Shown here: piece by piece, positions 51,078 to 61,307 of the stretch
How positions within the stretch are numbered: the first letter of the stretch is position 1
Layout: each line of letters opens with the position of its first letter
DNA from: Kribbella soli
GTDB lineage: Bacteria > Actinomycetota > Actinomycetes > Propionibacteriales > Kribbellaceae
Reading direction: 5' to 3'
Assembly: GCF_004331345.1 (NCBI RefSeq)
Contig: NZ_SJJZ01000002.1
Location: forward strand, 310,001 to 374,000
Length of the DNA stretch: 64,000 bases
Made by a program: the position numbers and the translations under genes
Notes under the pieces: model-generated
The model's database searches: none
What the model saw: only the letters and a program-made list of their open reading frames with translations
What the model was told of the DNA's origin: nothing

Positions 51078-51656
51078 GTGTCCAGTTCCTATGCAGCCAC
51101 TGCCGGTCCGGTGGCCGGCGCCGCCGACAGTACGAAGGCCCTGCGCACGCTGTACTACGTCCGCTTCGGGTTCGCGATCGTCTGGGCGGTCCTGATGATG
51201 GCGATCGCCAAGAAGATCAACCCGGGAGCAACCGCTCTCTTGGTGATCTACCCGCTGTTCGACGTCGCGGCGGCGGTCGTCGACTTCCGTTCCTCGGGTA
51301 CGACGCGCCCGAAGGCGCCGCTCTACGTCAACATGGTGTTGAGCCTGCTCACCGCCATCGGGCTGGCCGTCGCGGCTGGGTCCGGCATCCCGAGCGTGCT
51401 GCGGGTGTGGGGCGCCTGGGCGATCACCGCGGGCATCGTCCAGCTGGTCGTCGCGATCCTGCGCTACCGGCTCGGTGGTCAGTGGGCGATGATCCTGAGC
51501 GGCGGAATCTCGGTCCTCGCCGGCGGCAGCTTCATCGTGATGGCCGGTGGTGCGAAGGCCTCGCTAACCAGCGTTGCCGGGTACGCGATCCTGGGCGGCA
51601 TCTTCTTCCTGATCTCCGCGATCCGTCTGCAGCGCCTTGCCGCGAAGGTGAACTGA
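51078..51656 (+). CDS. DUF308-like integral membrane protein
   Basis: 192 residues from GTG 51078 with GAGAGG upstream. About six membrane helices: ALRTLYYVRFGFAIVWAVLM, TALLVIYPLFDVAAAVVDF, LYVNMVLSLLTAIGLAVAAG, VWGAWAITAGIVQLVVAIL, WAMILSGGISVLAGGSFIVM and VAGYAILGGIFFLISAIRL, the paired-helix pattern of DUF308/HdeD proteins. Controlled by the divergent TetR regulator. The next gene starts two bases after the stop, so it is co-transcribed with the oxidoreductase. Confidence 0.85.
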   Translation: MSSSYAATAGPVAGAADSTKALRTLYYVRFGFAIVWAVLMMAIAKKINPGATALLVIYPLFDVAAAVVDFRSSGTTRPKAPLYVNMVLSLLTAIGLAVAAGSGIPSVLRVWGAWAITAGIVQLVVAILRYRLGGQWAMILSGGISVLAGGSFIVMAGGAKASLTSVAGYAILGGIFFLISAIRLQRLAAKVN

Positions 51657-51657
51657 T

Positions 51658-53136
51658 ATGACGGAGAAGCTCTTCGACGTCGTGATCATCGGCGCCGGAC
51701 CGGTCGGTGAGAACGTCGCGGACCGAGTGGTGCAGGGCGGCCTGACCGCCGCGATCGTCGAACACGAACTCGTCGGCGGCGAGTGCTCGTACTGGGCCTG
51801 CATGCCGACCAAAGCCCTGCTCCGCGACGCCGCGGCCCTACGCGCCGCGCGCGCATTGCCGGCCGCCGGCCGAACCGTCACCGGCGACCTTGACCCGGCC
51901 ACGGTGCTCGCCCGGCGGGACCGATTCGCCTCCAACTGGAGCGAGTCGGGCCAGGTCGAGTGGCTGAACCATGCGGGGATCAACCTCGTCCGCGGACACG
52001 GACGCATCACCGGGACCCGTACCGTCACTGTCACCCAAACGGACGGTACGACGACCACCGTGCAAGCACGCCACGCGGTCGTGATTGCCACCGGCAGCAG
52101 CGCCCACGTGCCGCCCATCCGCGGGCTGGCCGACGTGGCACCGTGGACGAGCCGCGAGGCAGCCGCCGTACAGAACATCCCGACGAGGTTGGCCATCATC
52201 GGTGGCGGAGTCGTCGGCTCCGAGATGGCCACCGCCTTCAGTGCGCTCGGCTCGCAGGTGACGCTCGTTTCTCAGAGCCGGCTGCTGCCCGGAGTGGAGC
52301 CGTTCGCCAGTGATCAGGTGGCGACCGCTCTCCGTACGGCGGGTGTGTCGCTTCATCTGGACGTCGAGGTCACTGAGGCTCATCGGGACTCCGGCGCCGT
52401 GTATCTGGCCCTCTCCGACGGCGCGACCGTCGAAGCCGACGAGGTTCTCGTCGCAACGGGACGGACGCCCAAGACGAAGGACCTCGGCTTGGATCACGTC
52501 GGCCTCACTCCGGGAGACTGGCTGCGTGTCGATGACGCCCTGGCCGTTGTCGACGATGGCGGCGATCGTGTCGGCGATGGTTGGCTGTACGCCGCTGGCG
52601 ATGTGAACAAGCGTGTCCTCCTCACCCATCACGGCAAGTACCAGGGTCGCGCTCTCGGTGACGCGATCGCCGTACGAGCGCGTGGCGAGGAGCCCGACCT
52701 GAGTCCGTGGGGGCGCCACGCGGTCACGGCCGACGAACGTGCCGCCACGCAGGTGATCTTCACCGATCCCGAAGTCGCCGCGGTCGGCCTGTCCGCCGAA
52801 GCCGCAGCGGCCGCCGGCAGGAACATCCGGGTCGTCGACTACGACCTCGGAGCGGTCGCCGGTGCGGCTCTGCATGCGGACGACTACCGCGGGCAGGCGC
52901 GGATGGTCGTCGATGCCGACCGCAACATCCTGATCGGGTTCACCGCGGTCGGCCCCGACGTCGCCGAACTGCTGCAGGCGGCAACGATCGCCATCGCCGG
53001 TGAAGTACCGGTGGATCGCCTCTGGCACGCGGTCCCGGCGTACCCGACGATCAGCGAGATCTGGCTCCGTCTGCTCGAGACCGACAGGGGGTCCAGTGCC
53101 GTGAAAGACTCGGGTCGTGCGGATCAGTCAGGCTGA
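51658..53136 (+). CDS. flavoprotein disulfide reductase-family oxidoreductase
   Basis: 492 residues. FAD loop VVIIGAGPVGENVADRV, redox-active Cys43/Cys48 in GGECSYWACMPTKALL, second GxGxxG at AIIGGGVVGSEMATAF for NAD(P)H, and FAD-binding GWLYAAGDVNKR. The dimerisation domain ends in VPAYPTISEIW, where the catalytic His of lipoamide dehydrogenase and mercuric reductase (HPT) is Tyr, so its physiological disulfide or quinone acceptor is unclear. It is co-transcribed with the DUF308-like gene under the TetR regulator. The C-terminal 20 residues overlap the GNAT gene. Confidence 0.88.
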   Translation: MTEKLFDVVIIGAGPVGENVADRVVQGGLTAAIVEHELVGGECSYWACMPTKALLRDAAALRAARALPAAGRTVTGDLDPATVLARRDRFASNWSESGQVEWLNHAGINLVRGHGRITGTRTVTVTQTDGTTTTVQARHAVVIATGSSAHVPPIRGLADVAPWTSREAAAVQNIPTRLAIIGGGVVGSEMATAFSALGSQVTLVSQSRLLPGVEPFASDQVATALRTAGVSLHLDVEVTEAHRDSGAVYLALSDGATVEADEVLVATGRTPKTKDLGLDHVGLTPGDWLRVDDALAVVDDGGDRVGDGWLYAAGDVNKRVLLTHHGKYQGRALGDAIAVRARGEEPDLSPWGRHAVTADERAATQVIFTDPEVAAVGLSAEAAAAAGRNIRVVDYDLGAVAGAALHADDYRGQARMVVDADRNILIGFTAVGPDVAELLQAATIAIAGEVPVDRLWHAVPAYPTISEIWLRLLETDRGSSAVKDSGRADQSG

Positions 53137-53569
53137 TGCAGATGATGTTGCGGGCCTCGCGCGGCTGCTGTGGTTGAACAGCAGTGACGAGGAGCTGGAG
53201 GAGCGGGCGTTCGACGCTTTCGCAGTCGAGTTCGGGCATTGGTGGGCCGCTCGCGAGGACATGCACGTGGCATACGTCGCGCGGCTCGATCGGGCCGAGA
53301 TCGTCGGCATGGCCTGGGTTGCGCTCGTTCCGCGGCCTCCGAGACCTGGGGCGACCAGCCGGATGTCCGCGGACATCCAGAGCGTCTTCGTCATGCCCGA
53401 CGCGCGAGGCCGAGGCATCGGCTCGGCGCTCGTGAAAGCTGCCACGGAGCATGCGTCACGCGCTGGCGCCCTACGCGTGACGGTCCACTCAGGCCGCAAG
53501 GCAGTCCCGGTGTACGAGCGCCTGGGCTTCGAGTCATCCCAACAGCTCCTGCAGCACACCCAGGACTAG
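53117..53569 (+). CDS. GNAT family N-acetyltransferase
   Basis: 150 residues from GTG 53117, overlapping the oxidoreductase by 20 bp in another frame. FVMPDARGRGIGSALVKAAT is the acetyl-CoA loop and LRVTVHSGRKAVPVYERLGF motif B. Substrate unknown. Its stop (53567-53569) overlaps the end of the convergent methyltransferase remnant. Confidence 0.85.
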   Translation: MRISQADADDVAGLARLLWLNSSDEELEERAFDAFAVEFGHWWAAREDMHVAYVARLDRAEIVGMAWVALVPRPPRPGATSRMSADIQSVFVMPDARGRGIGSALVKAATEHASRAGALRVTVHSGRKAVPVYERLGFESSQQLLQHTQD

Positions 53570-53811
53570 ACGCGCGTCGCCTTCCACACCTCCACGCTGG
53601 GCCAGGTGGAGACCCACTCCGGGGTGACATACCCGTAGTCCGACCGAGCATCGGCCGATACGACGAACTCGGTCAGCTCGTCGACTGCGAATCCGGAGTC
53701 GCGCAGGAAGACGAGTCGACCGCCGGGCCGCAGCAGTCGGGCGGCTTCGGGGATCCACAGCACGGGGTCACACCAACTGCTCGCGACGTCAGGCAGCACG
53801 TTCAAGCCGTA
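53566..53811 (-). pseudogene. C-terminal remnant of a SAM-dependent methyltransferase
   Basis: VASSWCDPVLWIPEAARLLR followed by PGGRLVFLRDSGFAVDEL is the acceptor strand to post-motif region of a class I methyltransferase. Motifs I and II that bind SAM are absent; the frame upstream (to 53877) is not methyltransferase-like. Truncation at the 5' side makes it inactive. Confidence 0.6.
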
Positions 53812-53904
53812 GCTTTCCGGAACTTTTCCGTCATCTGCTGCCGAAGAAGTTCCGGAAAGGGAGCGACCTGGTCGCAAGCGGTCGATTGGCGACGACTCCC
53901 AGGA

Positions 53905-54207
53905 CTACGCGGTGGCGAAGACGTTCGCGAGGGTTGCGGCGAGGTGGTGGTAGTCGGCTTTGAGGGGGCCGGCGAGGGTCGGGTCGGGTTCGAAGGTGTT
54001 GAGGAGGCCTTTGGCCAGGTCGTTGGTGCGGGTGTTGACGTCTGCACTGCGGTCGTTGCGGCGGTGGAAGGACTGCCAGCGGCGTACGGCGACTGCGAGG
54101 GTCTCATCGACGGTTTCGGGGCGCACGACCGGTGAGCCGGACTCGCAGAGTTCCACGAGGGCGGCGCGGGCGGCGTCCAGGACGGCCTGGTCCAGGGCGG
54201 CAGTCAT
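53905..54207 (-). CDS. small hypothetical helical protein
   Basis: 100 residues from ATG 54207, overlapping the XRE regulator stop as ATGA (54204-54207). DQAVLDAARAALVELCESG, VAVRRWQSFHRRNDRSADVN and NDLAKGLLNTFEP suggest an all-helical protein. Family not recognised. Translational coupling suggests it works with the XRE/MmyB-type regulator. Confidence 0.6.
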   Translation of the reverse strand: MTAALDQAVLDAARAALVELCESGSPVVRPETVDETLAVAVRRWQSFHRRNDRSADVNTRTNDLAKGLLNTFEPDPTLAGPLKADYHHLAATLANVFATA

Positions 54208-55001
54208 TGCGTCTTGGACTGTGCCAGGGCGCGTAGGCGTTCGGTGCTGATGGCGTCTGTGGGGAGGAAGGTTTCGATGGCCAGGTTGGCGGCTGTTACT
54301 TCCAAGGGGGCGCCGAGGGTGGCTATCAGGGTGAAGAGGCGGACGGGGCCCAGGCGGGTCTGGAGGTCCAGGGTGACCATTGGCTGTTGGGACAGGCCCG
54401 TGATCGGCTTGTCGGGGAGGTAGGGCTCGAGTTCTTCGAGGAGGTCCGCCAGCGGTTTGTCGGCGGTGTCGCGGCTCTTGCGTTTGAGTTGGTGGATGAG
54501 CGGGACGCTGCACGCCGCGGTCATGGACGAGATGCTGGGGAGGCCGCCGGGGTGGAGCGCCAGGCGCAGCATGTTCATCGGCGGCTTCAGGAGTTCGGGG
54601 TCGACGCCGTCCCAGAGCAGCGACGCGGCGTCGTTCGCGTCGATGAGGTTCCAGAGGCCGTCGACGATCAGCGCCGGGTTCGGCAGGTGCGCGTCGAGGA
54701 GCTGGTGCAGCGGTTCGCGGAGCGGGAGCATCGCGTCGGAGTGGTACGGCTCGTCGAGGTACCGCGGCGCGAACCCACCCGCGAGCAGCAGCCGGTTCTG
54801 TTCGGCCAGCGGCAGGTCGAGATGGTTCGCGAGATGGAGCAACAGTTGCCGGCTCGGTTGCGCGCGGCCCGTCTCCACGAAGCTCAGGTGCTTGGTCGAC
54901 ACCTCGGAATCGAGCGCCAACTCGAGCTGGCTCAGCCTCCGGTGCGTCCGCCAGAAGCGAAGCAACTCCCCAGCGGTCTGCGGCTCTTCCAGCACGGTCA
55001 C
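54204..55001 (-). CDS. XRE family regulator with MmyB-like ligand-binding domain
   Basis: 265 residues from GTG 55001 (GTG 54995 also possible). HTH: LLRFWRTHRRLSQLELALDS then VSTKHLSFVETGRAQPSRQL, typical of this family. The C-terminal domain (from about LPLREPLHQLLDAHLPNPAL, with NLIDANDAASLLWDGV) is the MmyB-like pocket, thought to bind a fatty-acid or small molecule. It is divergent from the Ohr gene at 55090 and may regulate it. Confidence 0.9.
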   Translation of the reverse strand: MTVLEEPQTAGELLRFWRTHRRLSQLELALDSEVSTKHLSFVETGRAQPSRQLLLHLANHLDLPLAEQNRLLLAGGFAPRYLDEPYHSDAMLPLREPLHQLLDAHLPNPALIVDGLWNLIDANDAASLLWDGVDPELLKPPMNMLRLALHPGGLPSISSMTAACSVPLIHQLKRKSRDTADKPLADLLEELEPYLPDKPITGLSQQPMVTLDLQTRLGPVRLFTLIATLGAPLEVTAANLAIETFLPTDAISTERLRALAQSKTQ

Positions 55002-55089
55002 AACATCAGCGTACGGCGGGCGCACGCCGCGCATCCATTAACAAGGAGGTAATTGAGCCACTCCCCCATCGCCCCGGATCGTTGTCCGC

Positions 55090-55515
55090 ATGAACACAAC
55101 CACGATGAACCCCACCTACACAGCCGTCGCGACCTCGTCCGGACGCGACGCCCGCGCCGTCACCGCCGACGGGCAACTGGACGTCCAACTCGCCCTCCCG
55201 AAGGAGCTCGGCGGCACCGGCGACGGCCTCAACCCCGAACAACTGCTCGCCGCGGGCTGGGCCGCCTGCTTCTCCACAGTGCTGGACCGCATCGGCCAGA
55301 CCCAGAACCTCGACGCCAAGGACGTTGCGGTGACCGCCGAGGTCAGCCTCGTCCCCACCGGCCAGAGGTTCACCCTGGCCGCCGTACTCCGGATCGAACT
55401 CCCCGACCACCTCCACGGCGAACCCGGCCGCCAACTGATCGAAGCAGCCCACAACATCTGCCCCTACTCCCGCGCCACCCACGGAAACATCCCGGTAGAG
55501 ATCGTCGTCGAATGA
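55090..55515 (+). CDS. ohr: Ohr organic hydroperoxide resistance protein
   Basis: 141 residues. Typical Ohr motifs: NPEQLLAAGWAACF with peroxidatic Cys60 and CPYSRATHGN with resolving Cys124; Arg19 and Glu50 are at the places that activate the thiol. Reduces organic hydroperoxides, usually with lipoylated partners. No OhrR-type repressor is next to it; the divergent XRE regulator is the candidate. A perfect AAGGAGGT at 55040-55047 lies about 40 nt upstream of ATG without an evident protein. Confidence 0.93.
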   Translation: MNTTTMNPTYTAVATSSGRDARAVTADGQLDVQLALPKELGGTGDGLNPEQLLAAGWAACFSTVLDRIGQTQNLDAKDVAVTAEVSLVPTGQRFTLAAVLRIELPDHLHGEPGRQLIEAAHNICPYSRATHGNIPVEIVVE

Positions 55516-55516
55516 G

Positions 55517-56134
55517 CTAGGCAGCCGTGATGCCGTGCTTGGTCAAGAGGGTGTGGAGGGTCGGGTGGCCTTGGGTGAAGTCCCATTGTTCGGCGTGGAG
55601 GCCGGCGGTGCGGGCGCCGGTGATGTTCTTGGCCATGTCGTCGATGAACAGGATCGAGTCCACCTCGGCACCGATGCGCTCGGCGGCGCGGGTGAAGAAG
55701 GCCGGGTCGGGTTTCGCGACGCCGAGGTCGTACGAGTAGCAGCTGACGTCGAACAGGTCGTCGTACCCGAGCACCTCGCGCATGTGCGCACCGCGGTAGC
55801 ACTCCTGGTTGGTGCCGAGGTGTACGCCGTACCCGTTGCGCTTCAGGGTCCGCACGATGCCGAGTGACTCCTCGATCAGCACGATGTTCTTCCACACCGC
55901 GTCGTACACCTCGGTCGCCGGTGTGCTCACGCCGTACTTCTCCAGCGACGCCGCGAGCACCGGCAGGTAGTCACCACGCCCGGCGAGCATCGGCAGCTCG
56001 TCGGACCAGGTCTCGTGGAGGAAGTCCTTGGCCCGGTCGCCCAGATACGGCTCCATGGCCGCGTACCAACCGCCAGGAAGATCCTGCAGTACGCCGTCAG
56101 CGTCGAACAGCACGTGCCGGATCGGGTCGCCCAT
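55517..56134 (-). CDS. HAD-superfamily hydrolase
   Basis: 205 residues from ATG 56134. Catalytic motif I HVLFDADGVLQDL, motif II GTNQE (Thr/Ser position), motif III Lys in GVAKPDPAFF and motif IV FIDDMAKNI, the last with the metal Asp pair. Phosphatase of a small phosphorylated metabolite is likely. Convergent with ohr, with stop codons two bases apart. Confidence 0.9.
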   Translation of the reverse strand: MGDPIRHVLFDADGVLQDLPGGWYAAMEPYLGDRAKDFLHETWSDELPMLAGRGDYLPVLAASLEKYGVSTPATEVYDAVWKNIVLIEESLGIVRTLKRNGYGVHLGTNQECYRGAHMREVLGYDDLFDVSCYSYDLGVAKPDPAFFTRAAERIGAEVDSILFIDDMAKNITGARTAGLHAEQWDFTQGHPTLHTLLTKHGITAA

Positions 56135-56260
56135 GCACCAGATCATGCCCTAGCTGCTCGCTCACGCACACGGGGATTTCCTCGACGCCGACGGGCTCCT
56201 CCGGCTTCCGGGGTACGCCGAACAGCGCCGCGCGGTACTCCTCCGGGACGTGGCACATGA

Positions 56261-56605
56261 TCAGGACGGGTCCTGGAGGATGCCGAGGACGTTGCCGTCA
56301 GGATCGGTGAGGGTGGCGACGAGCCGCCCGGCGCCGACGTCCTTCGGTGCGTCCTTGAGCGTGCCGCCGGCCTCGGTGATCTCCTTGATCTTGGCCTCGA
56401 TGTCGGTCACGTGCCAGTACGCGATCGGCGAGGTCATGTCGCTGTTCGGGACCAGCCCGATCTGCTGGCCTTCGGCCTCGTACCCGACGTAGTACGGCGA
56501 GTCGGCCATCGGTTCGACACCGAGCAGAGCGGTGTACACCGGCTTGGCCTTCTCGAGGTCGGTCACGGGGTGCAGGATGGTGTTGACGCCTTGCGTGCCA
56601 GTCAT
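56261..56605 (-). CDS. VOC family protein
   Basis: 114 residues from ATG 56605, with GGGAG 6 nt upstream; an upstream start four codons earlier lacks this. NTILHPVTDLEKAKPVYTAL, GLVPNSDMTSPIAYWHVTD and ATLTDPDGNVLGILQDPS give the VOC fold with one substrate or metal site. Possibly a bleomycin-type binding protein or lyase. Shares the region with a MerR regulator and hydrolase. Confidence 0.85.
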   Translation of the reverse strand: MTGTQGVNTILHPVTDLEKAKPVYTALLGVEPMADSPYYVGYEAEGQQIGLVPNSDMTSPIAYWHVTDIEAKIKEITEAGGTLKDAPKDVGAGRLVATLTDPDGNVLGILQDPS

Positions 56606-56696
56606 TTCGTCTCCCATTTTCTGGGGCGTTCTGCCCCTGACGTTCAGTGACTCTCACGCTATTCCGGGCGGCTTCCGGGTGCTTCTCGATTCCTGA

Positions 56697-57065
56697 TCAG
56701 TTGCGGCAGCGCTCACCGGTGCGCAGGTTTCGCCCGGCGTTGGCCATCACTTTGTCGAGCCGGTCCCGCGCGCTCACCAGGTCCTCGATGTGCTGGTCGA
56801 TCCGGTCCCGTTCGACGGCGAGGCCGTCCAGCAGCTCCGGTGTGGCGTCACCGTCCACGACGCAGGGCAGCAGCGAGACGATCGCCTTGCTCGACAGGCC
56901 GGCCGCGTACAGCTGCTGGATCAGCTCGACGCGATCGACCGCGTCGTCCGGGAACTGCCGCTGGCCGCTGGTACTGCGTTCCGGCGCGAGCAGTTCCTGC
57001 TCCTCGTAGTACCGCAGGGCCCGCACACTCACCCCGGTCCGCTCGGCGAGTTCGCCGATCCGCAT
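56697..57065 (-). CDS. MerR family transcriptional regulator
   Basis: 122 residues. RIGELAERTGVSVRALRYYE then EQELLAPERS is the MerR N-terminal HTH with wing GQRQFPDD. The C-terminal coiled coil (LLDGLAVERDRIDQHIEDLV) ends without a metal-binding Cys cluster, so a small-molecule or drug effector is expected. Divergent from the hydrolase at 57117; the gap has the long-spacer promoter expected for MerR control. Confidence 0.92.
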   Translation of the reverse strand: MRIGELAERTGVSVRALRYYEEQELLAPERSTSGQRQFPDDAVDRVELIQQLYAAGLSSKAIVSLLPCVVDGDATPELLDGLAVERDRIDQHIEDLVSARDRLDKVMANAGRNLRTGERCRN

Positions 57066-57077
57066 CCAACTGCTCCC

Positions 57078-57109
57078 TTGCCTCTGACGTCAACGTGAGG
57101 TTTTAGCGT
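57078..57109 (+). promoter_or_regulatory. MerR-type promoter with 19-20-bp spacer and dyad
   Basis: TTGCCT (57078-57083) can serve as -35; TTAGCG or TAGCGT (57103-57109) as -10, giving the 19-20-bp spacing typical of MerR-controlled promoters. CCTC TGACGTCAACGT GAGG (57081-57100) is an imperfect dyad within the spacer. The transcription start would fall next to ATG 57117, giving a nearly leaderless mRNA. Confidence 0.45.
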
Positions 57110-57116
57110 ACGAGAC

Positions 57117-57920
57117 ATGAACAAGGTGATCTCGATCAAGCCGGTGCCGCTCGGCGGCGAACTGCAGGCGCGTGTGACGGCGCCGGTGGAGCGCGACGGC
57201 GCACTGCCCGTGGTGGTCTTCTCCCACGGATATGGCTCCTCGATGGAGGCCTACGGTCCGCTGACGGACTACTGGGCTGCGCACGGACTCGCCGTCGTGC
57301 AACCGAACCACACCCACGACACGGACCCGCAGGGCTGGCGGATGCGCGTGGACGACGTACGGCGCGTGCTCGACCAGCTCGCCCTGGTCGAAGCGGGCTT
57401 CACTGTCGACCGCGATCGCATAGCCGTGGCGGGCCATTCGTTCGGCGGCCAGACCGCGGGCAACCTGCTCGGCCTGCAGGTCCGCGACCCCGAGACTGGT
57501 ACCGAGACCGCCCTGTCGGACACACGCGTGAAGGCGGGCGTGCTCCTCGCGACCGCGGGACGAGGGACCGAGCTCACGCCGTACGCCGCTGAGCACTACC
57601 CGTTCATGAACCCGCGCTTCGACCGCATGCGCACACCCGCGCTCGTCGTTGCCGGGGACAACGACAACTCACCGCTCTCGACCCGCGGGCCGGAGTGGAT
57701 GACGGATCCGTACCACCTGAGCCCAGGCCCGAAGAGCCTGCTCATGGTGCCCGGCGGAGAGCACTCGCTCGGCGGAATCCCGGGGTACGACGCCCGGGAG
57801 ACCACCGACGCGAGTCCGGAACGGCTCGACCTGGTCCGGCGCGTGACGCTGGCGTATCTGCAGCACGCGCTAGGGATCGACGACACGGCCTGGAAGAGTG
57901 CGGACGTCGAGTCCAAGTAG
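57117..57920 (+). CDS. alpha/beta hydrolase, PAF-acetylhydrolase-like
   Basis: 267 residues. VVVFSHGYGSSMEAYGPLTD carries the oxyanion HG, RIAVAGHSFGGQTAGNL the nucleophile Ser, and PGGEHSLGG the catalytic His; HTHDTDPQGW resembles the dienelactone hydrolase/PAF-AH group. No signal peptide. Under the divergent MerR regulator, it may hydrolyse an ester drug or lipid. Its stop is 3 bp from the convergent UvrA-like stop. Confidence 0.88.
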   Translation: MNKVISIKPVPLGGELQARVTAPVERDGALPVVVFSHGYGSSMEAYGPLTDYWAAHGLAVVQPNHTHDTDPQGWRMRVDDVRRVLDQLALVEAGFTVDRDRIAVAGHSFGGQTAGNLLGLQVRDPETGTETALSDTRVKAGVLLATAGRGTELTPYAAEHYPFMNPRFDRMRTPALVVAGDNDNSPLSTRGPEWMTDPYHLSPGPKSLLMVPGGEHSLGGIPGYDARETTDASPERLDLVRRVTLAYLQHALGIDDTAWKSADVESK

Positions 57921-57922
57921 CG

Positions 57923-60279
<2,357 letters not shown>

Positions 60280-60283
<4 letters not shown>

Positions 60284-60363
60284 CCACGTCCTCGCTTCGC
60301 TCCGGGCGCGGATGAGGCACGGAGGGCGCTGTGCTTGGTGATGAACTCGCTGCGCTCGTTCAT
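60280..60363 (-). CDS. 27-residue leader ORF coupled to UvrA-like gene
   Basis: ATG 60363 follows a good AGAGG (8 nt upstream) and reads MNERSEFITKHSALR, then a basic tail APGAKRGRG ending in TGA at 60280-60282, which overlaps the UvrA-like ATG as ATGA. The peptide is not tracked in normal gene calls. It may be a leader controlling expression by ribosome position, or simply coding-like sequence; the GC-rich run that encodes the tail could also be a repeated genomic element. Confidence 0.45.
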
Positions 60364-60387
60364 GCTCTTACCTCTCGGCGAAGGGGC

Positions 60388-60798
60388 TCAGGATGCCTGG
60401 TTGATTCGGATGTGGTTCCCGGCCGGGTCCCGGAACGCGCAGTCGCGGACGCCGTACGGCTGGTCCACCGGTTCCTGGATCACCTCGGCGTCGGTCGCCT
60501 GCAGCCGCTCGAACAGGCCGTCGATGTCGTCGGTCTGGAGCACCACGGTGGCGTACGTGCCCTTCGCCATCATCTCGCCGATCGTGCGGCGCTCGTCCTC
60601 GGTGATGCCGGGGTCGGCGAACGGCGGGCAGAGCACGATCCCGGTGTCCGGCTGGCCGGCCGGACCGACGGTGATCCAGCGCATGCCGCCGTACCCGACG
60701 TCGGTGCGGACCTCGAAGCCGAGGATGTCGCGGTAGAACTTCAGCGACTCCTCGGGGTCGGTGTGCGGCAGGAAGCTGGCCAGAATCTTGATCTCCAT
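60388..60798 (-). CDS. VOC family protein
   Basis: 136 residues from ATG 60798. FLPHTDPEESLKFYRDILGF, GGMRWITVGPAGQPDTGIVL, TYATVVLQTDDIDGLFERLQ and DCAFRDPAGNHIRINQ show the paired-beta VOC fold with metal-type residues; similar proteins bind drugs or act as glyoxalase-like lyases. Between the AraC regulator and the UvrA-like gene, on the same strand, so part of the candidate resistance operon. Confidence 0.87.
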   Translation of the reverse strand: MEIKILASFLPHTDPEESLKFYRDILGFEVRTDVGYGGMRWITVGPAGQPDTGIVLCPPFADPGITEDERRTIGEMMAKGTYATVVLQTDDIDGLFERLQATDAEVIQEPVDQPYGVRDCAFRDPAGNHIRINQAS

Positions 60799-60808
60799 GG
60801 GCGTCAAC

Positions 60809-61252
60809 CTAGCTGCCGGACGTAGGAGATGCTTCTCGATTCCTGATCGGTCGCGTGACCTGTTTCGCGACACACGACGGGATCCCGAGCGTGGCGTCGC
60901 CGGCGTTGTCCTTGTAGACGCTCGGCGGCATCCCGACCAGCTCGGTGAACCGGGTGCTGAACGTGCCCAGCGACTGGCAGCCGACCGCGAAGCAGACATC
61001 GGTGACGCTCATTCCGCCGCGCCGCAGCAGCATCATCGCCCGCTCGATCCGCCGGGTCATCAGATACCCGTACGGCGACTCTCCGTAAGCGCGCTTGAAC
61101 TCGCGGCTCAGGTGCCCGGACGACATGTGCGCGCCCCGCGCGAGCGCCTCGACGTCCAGCGGCTGCGCGTACTCCCGGTCGATCCGGTCCTTCACACGGC
61201 GCAGCCGCGCCAGGTCCTGCAGGCGCTGTTCCTCCGTCGTACCGCTACTCAC
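60809..61252 (-). CDS. AraC family transcriptional regulator
   Basis: 147 residues from GTG 61252: essentially only the DNA-binding domain. HTH 1: LDVEALARGAHMSSGHLSRE; HTH 2: VTDVCFAVGCQSLGTFSTRF, with the conserved FKRAYGESPYGYLM linker. No sensing domain, so its activity may be set by its level. First gene of the operon with the VOC and UvrA-like genes; 10-bp gap to the VOC start. Confidence 0.88.
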   Translation of the reverse strand: MSSGTTEEQRLQDLARLRRVKDRIDREYAQPLDVEALARGAHMSSGHLSREFKRAYGESPYGYLMTRRIERAMMLLRRGGMSVTDVCFAVGCQSLGTFSTRFTELVGMPPSVYKDNAGDATLGIPSCVAKQVTRPIRNREASPTSGS

Positions 61253-61307
61253 CGTAGGAATCCTGCCATGTCAGCCGACCGAAGTCATCCGCCCGCCGGC
61301 CGCCTCG

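Noticed and set aside
55053..55520. Alternative frame starting at TTG after AAGGAGGT upstream of ohr
   Set aside because: Its product is Arg/Pro/His-rich and it overlaps the full Ohr sequence in another frame; only the ribosome site is notable.
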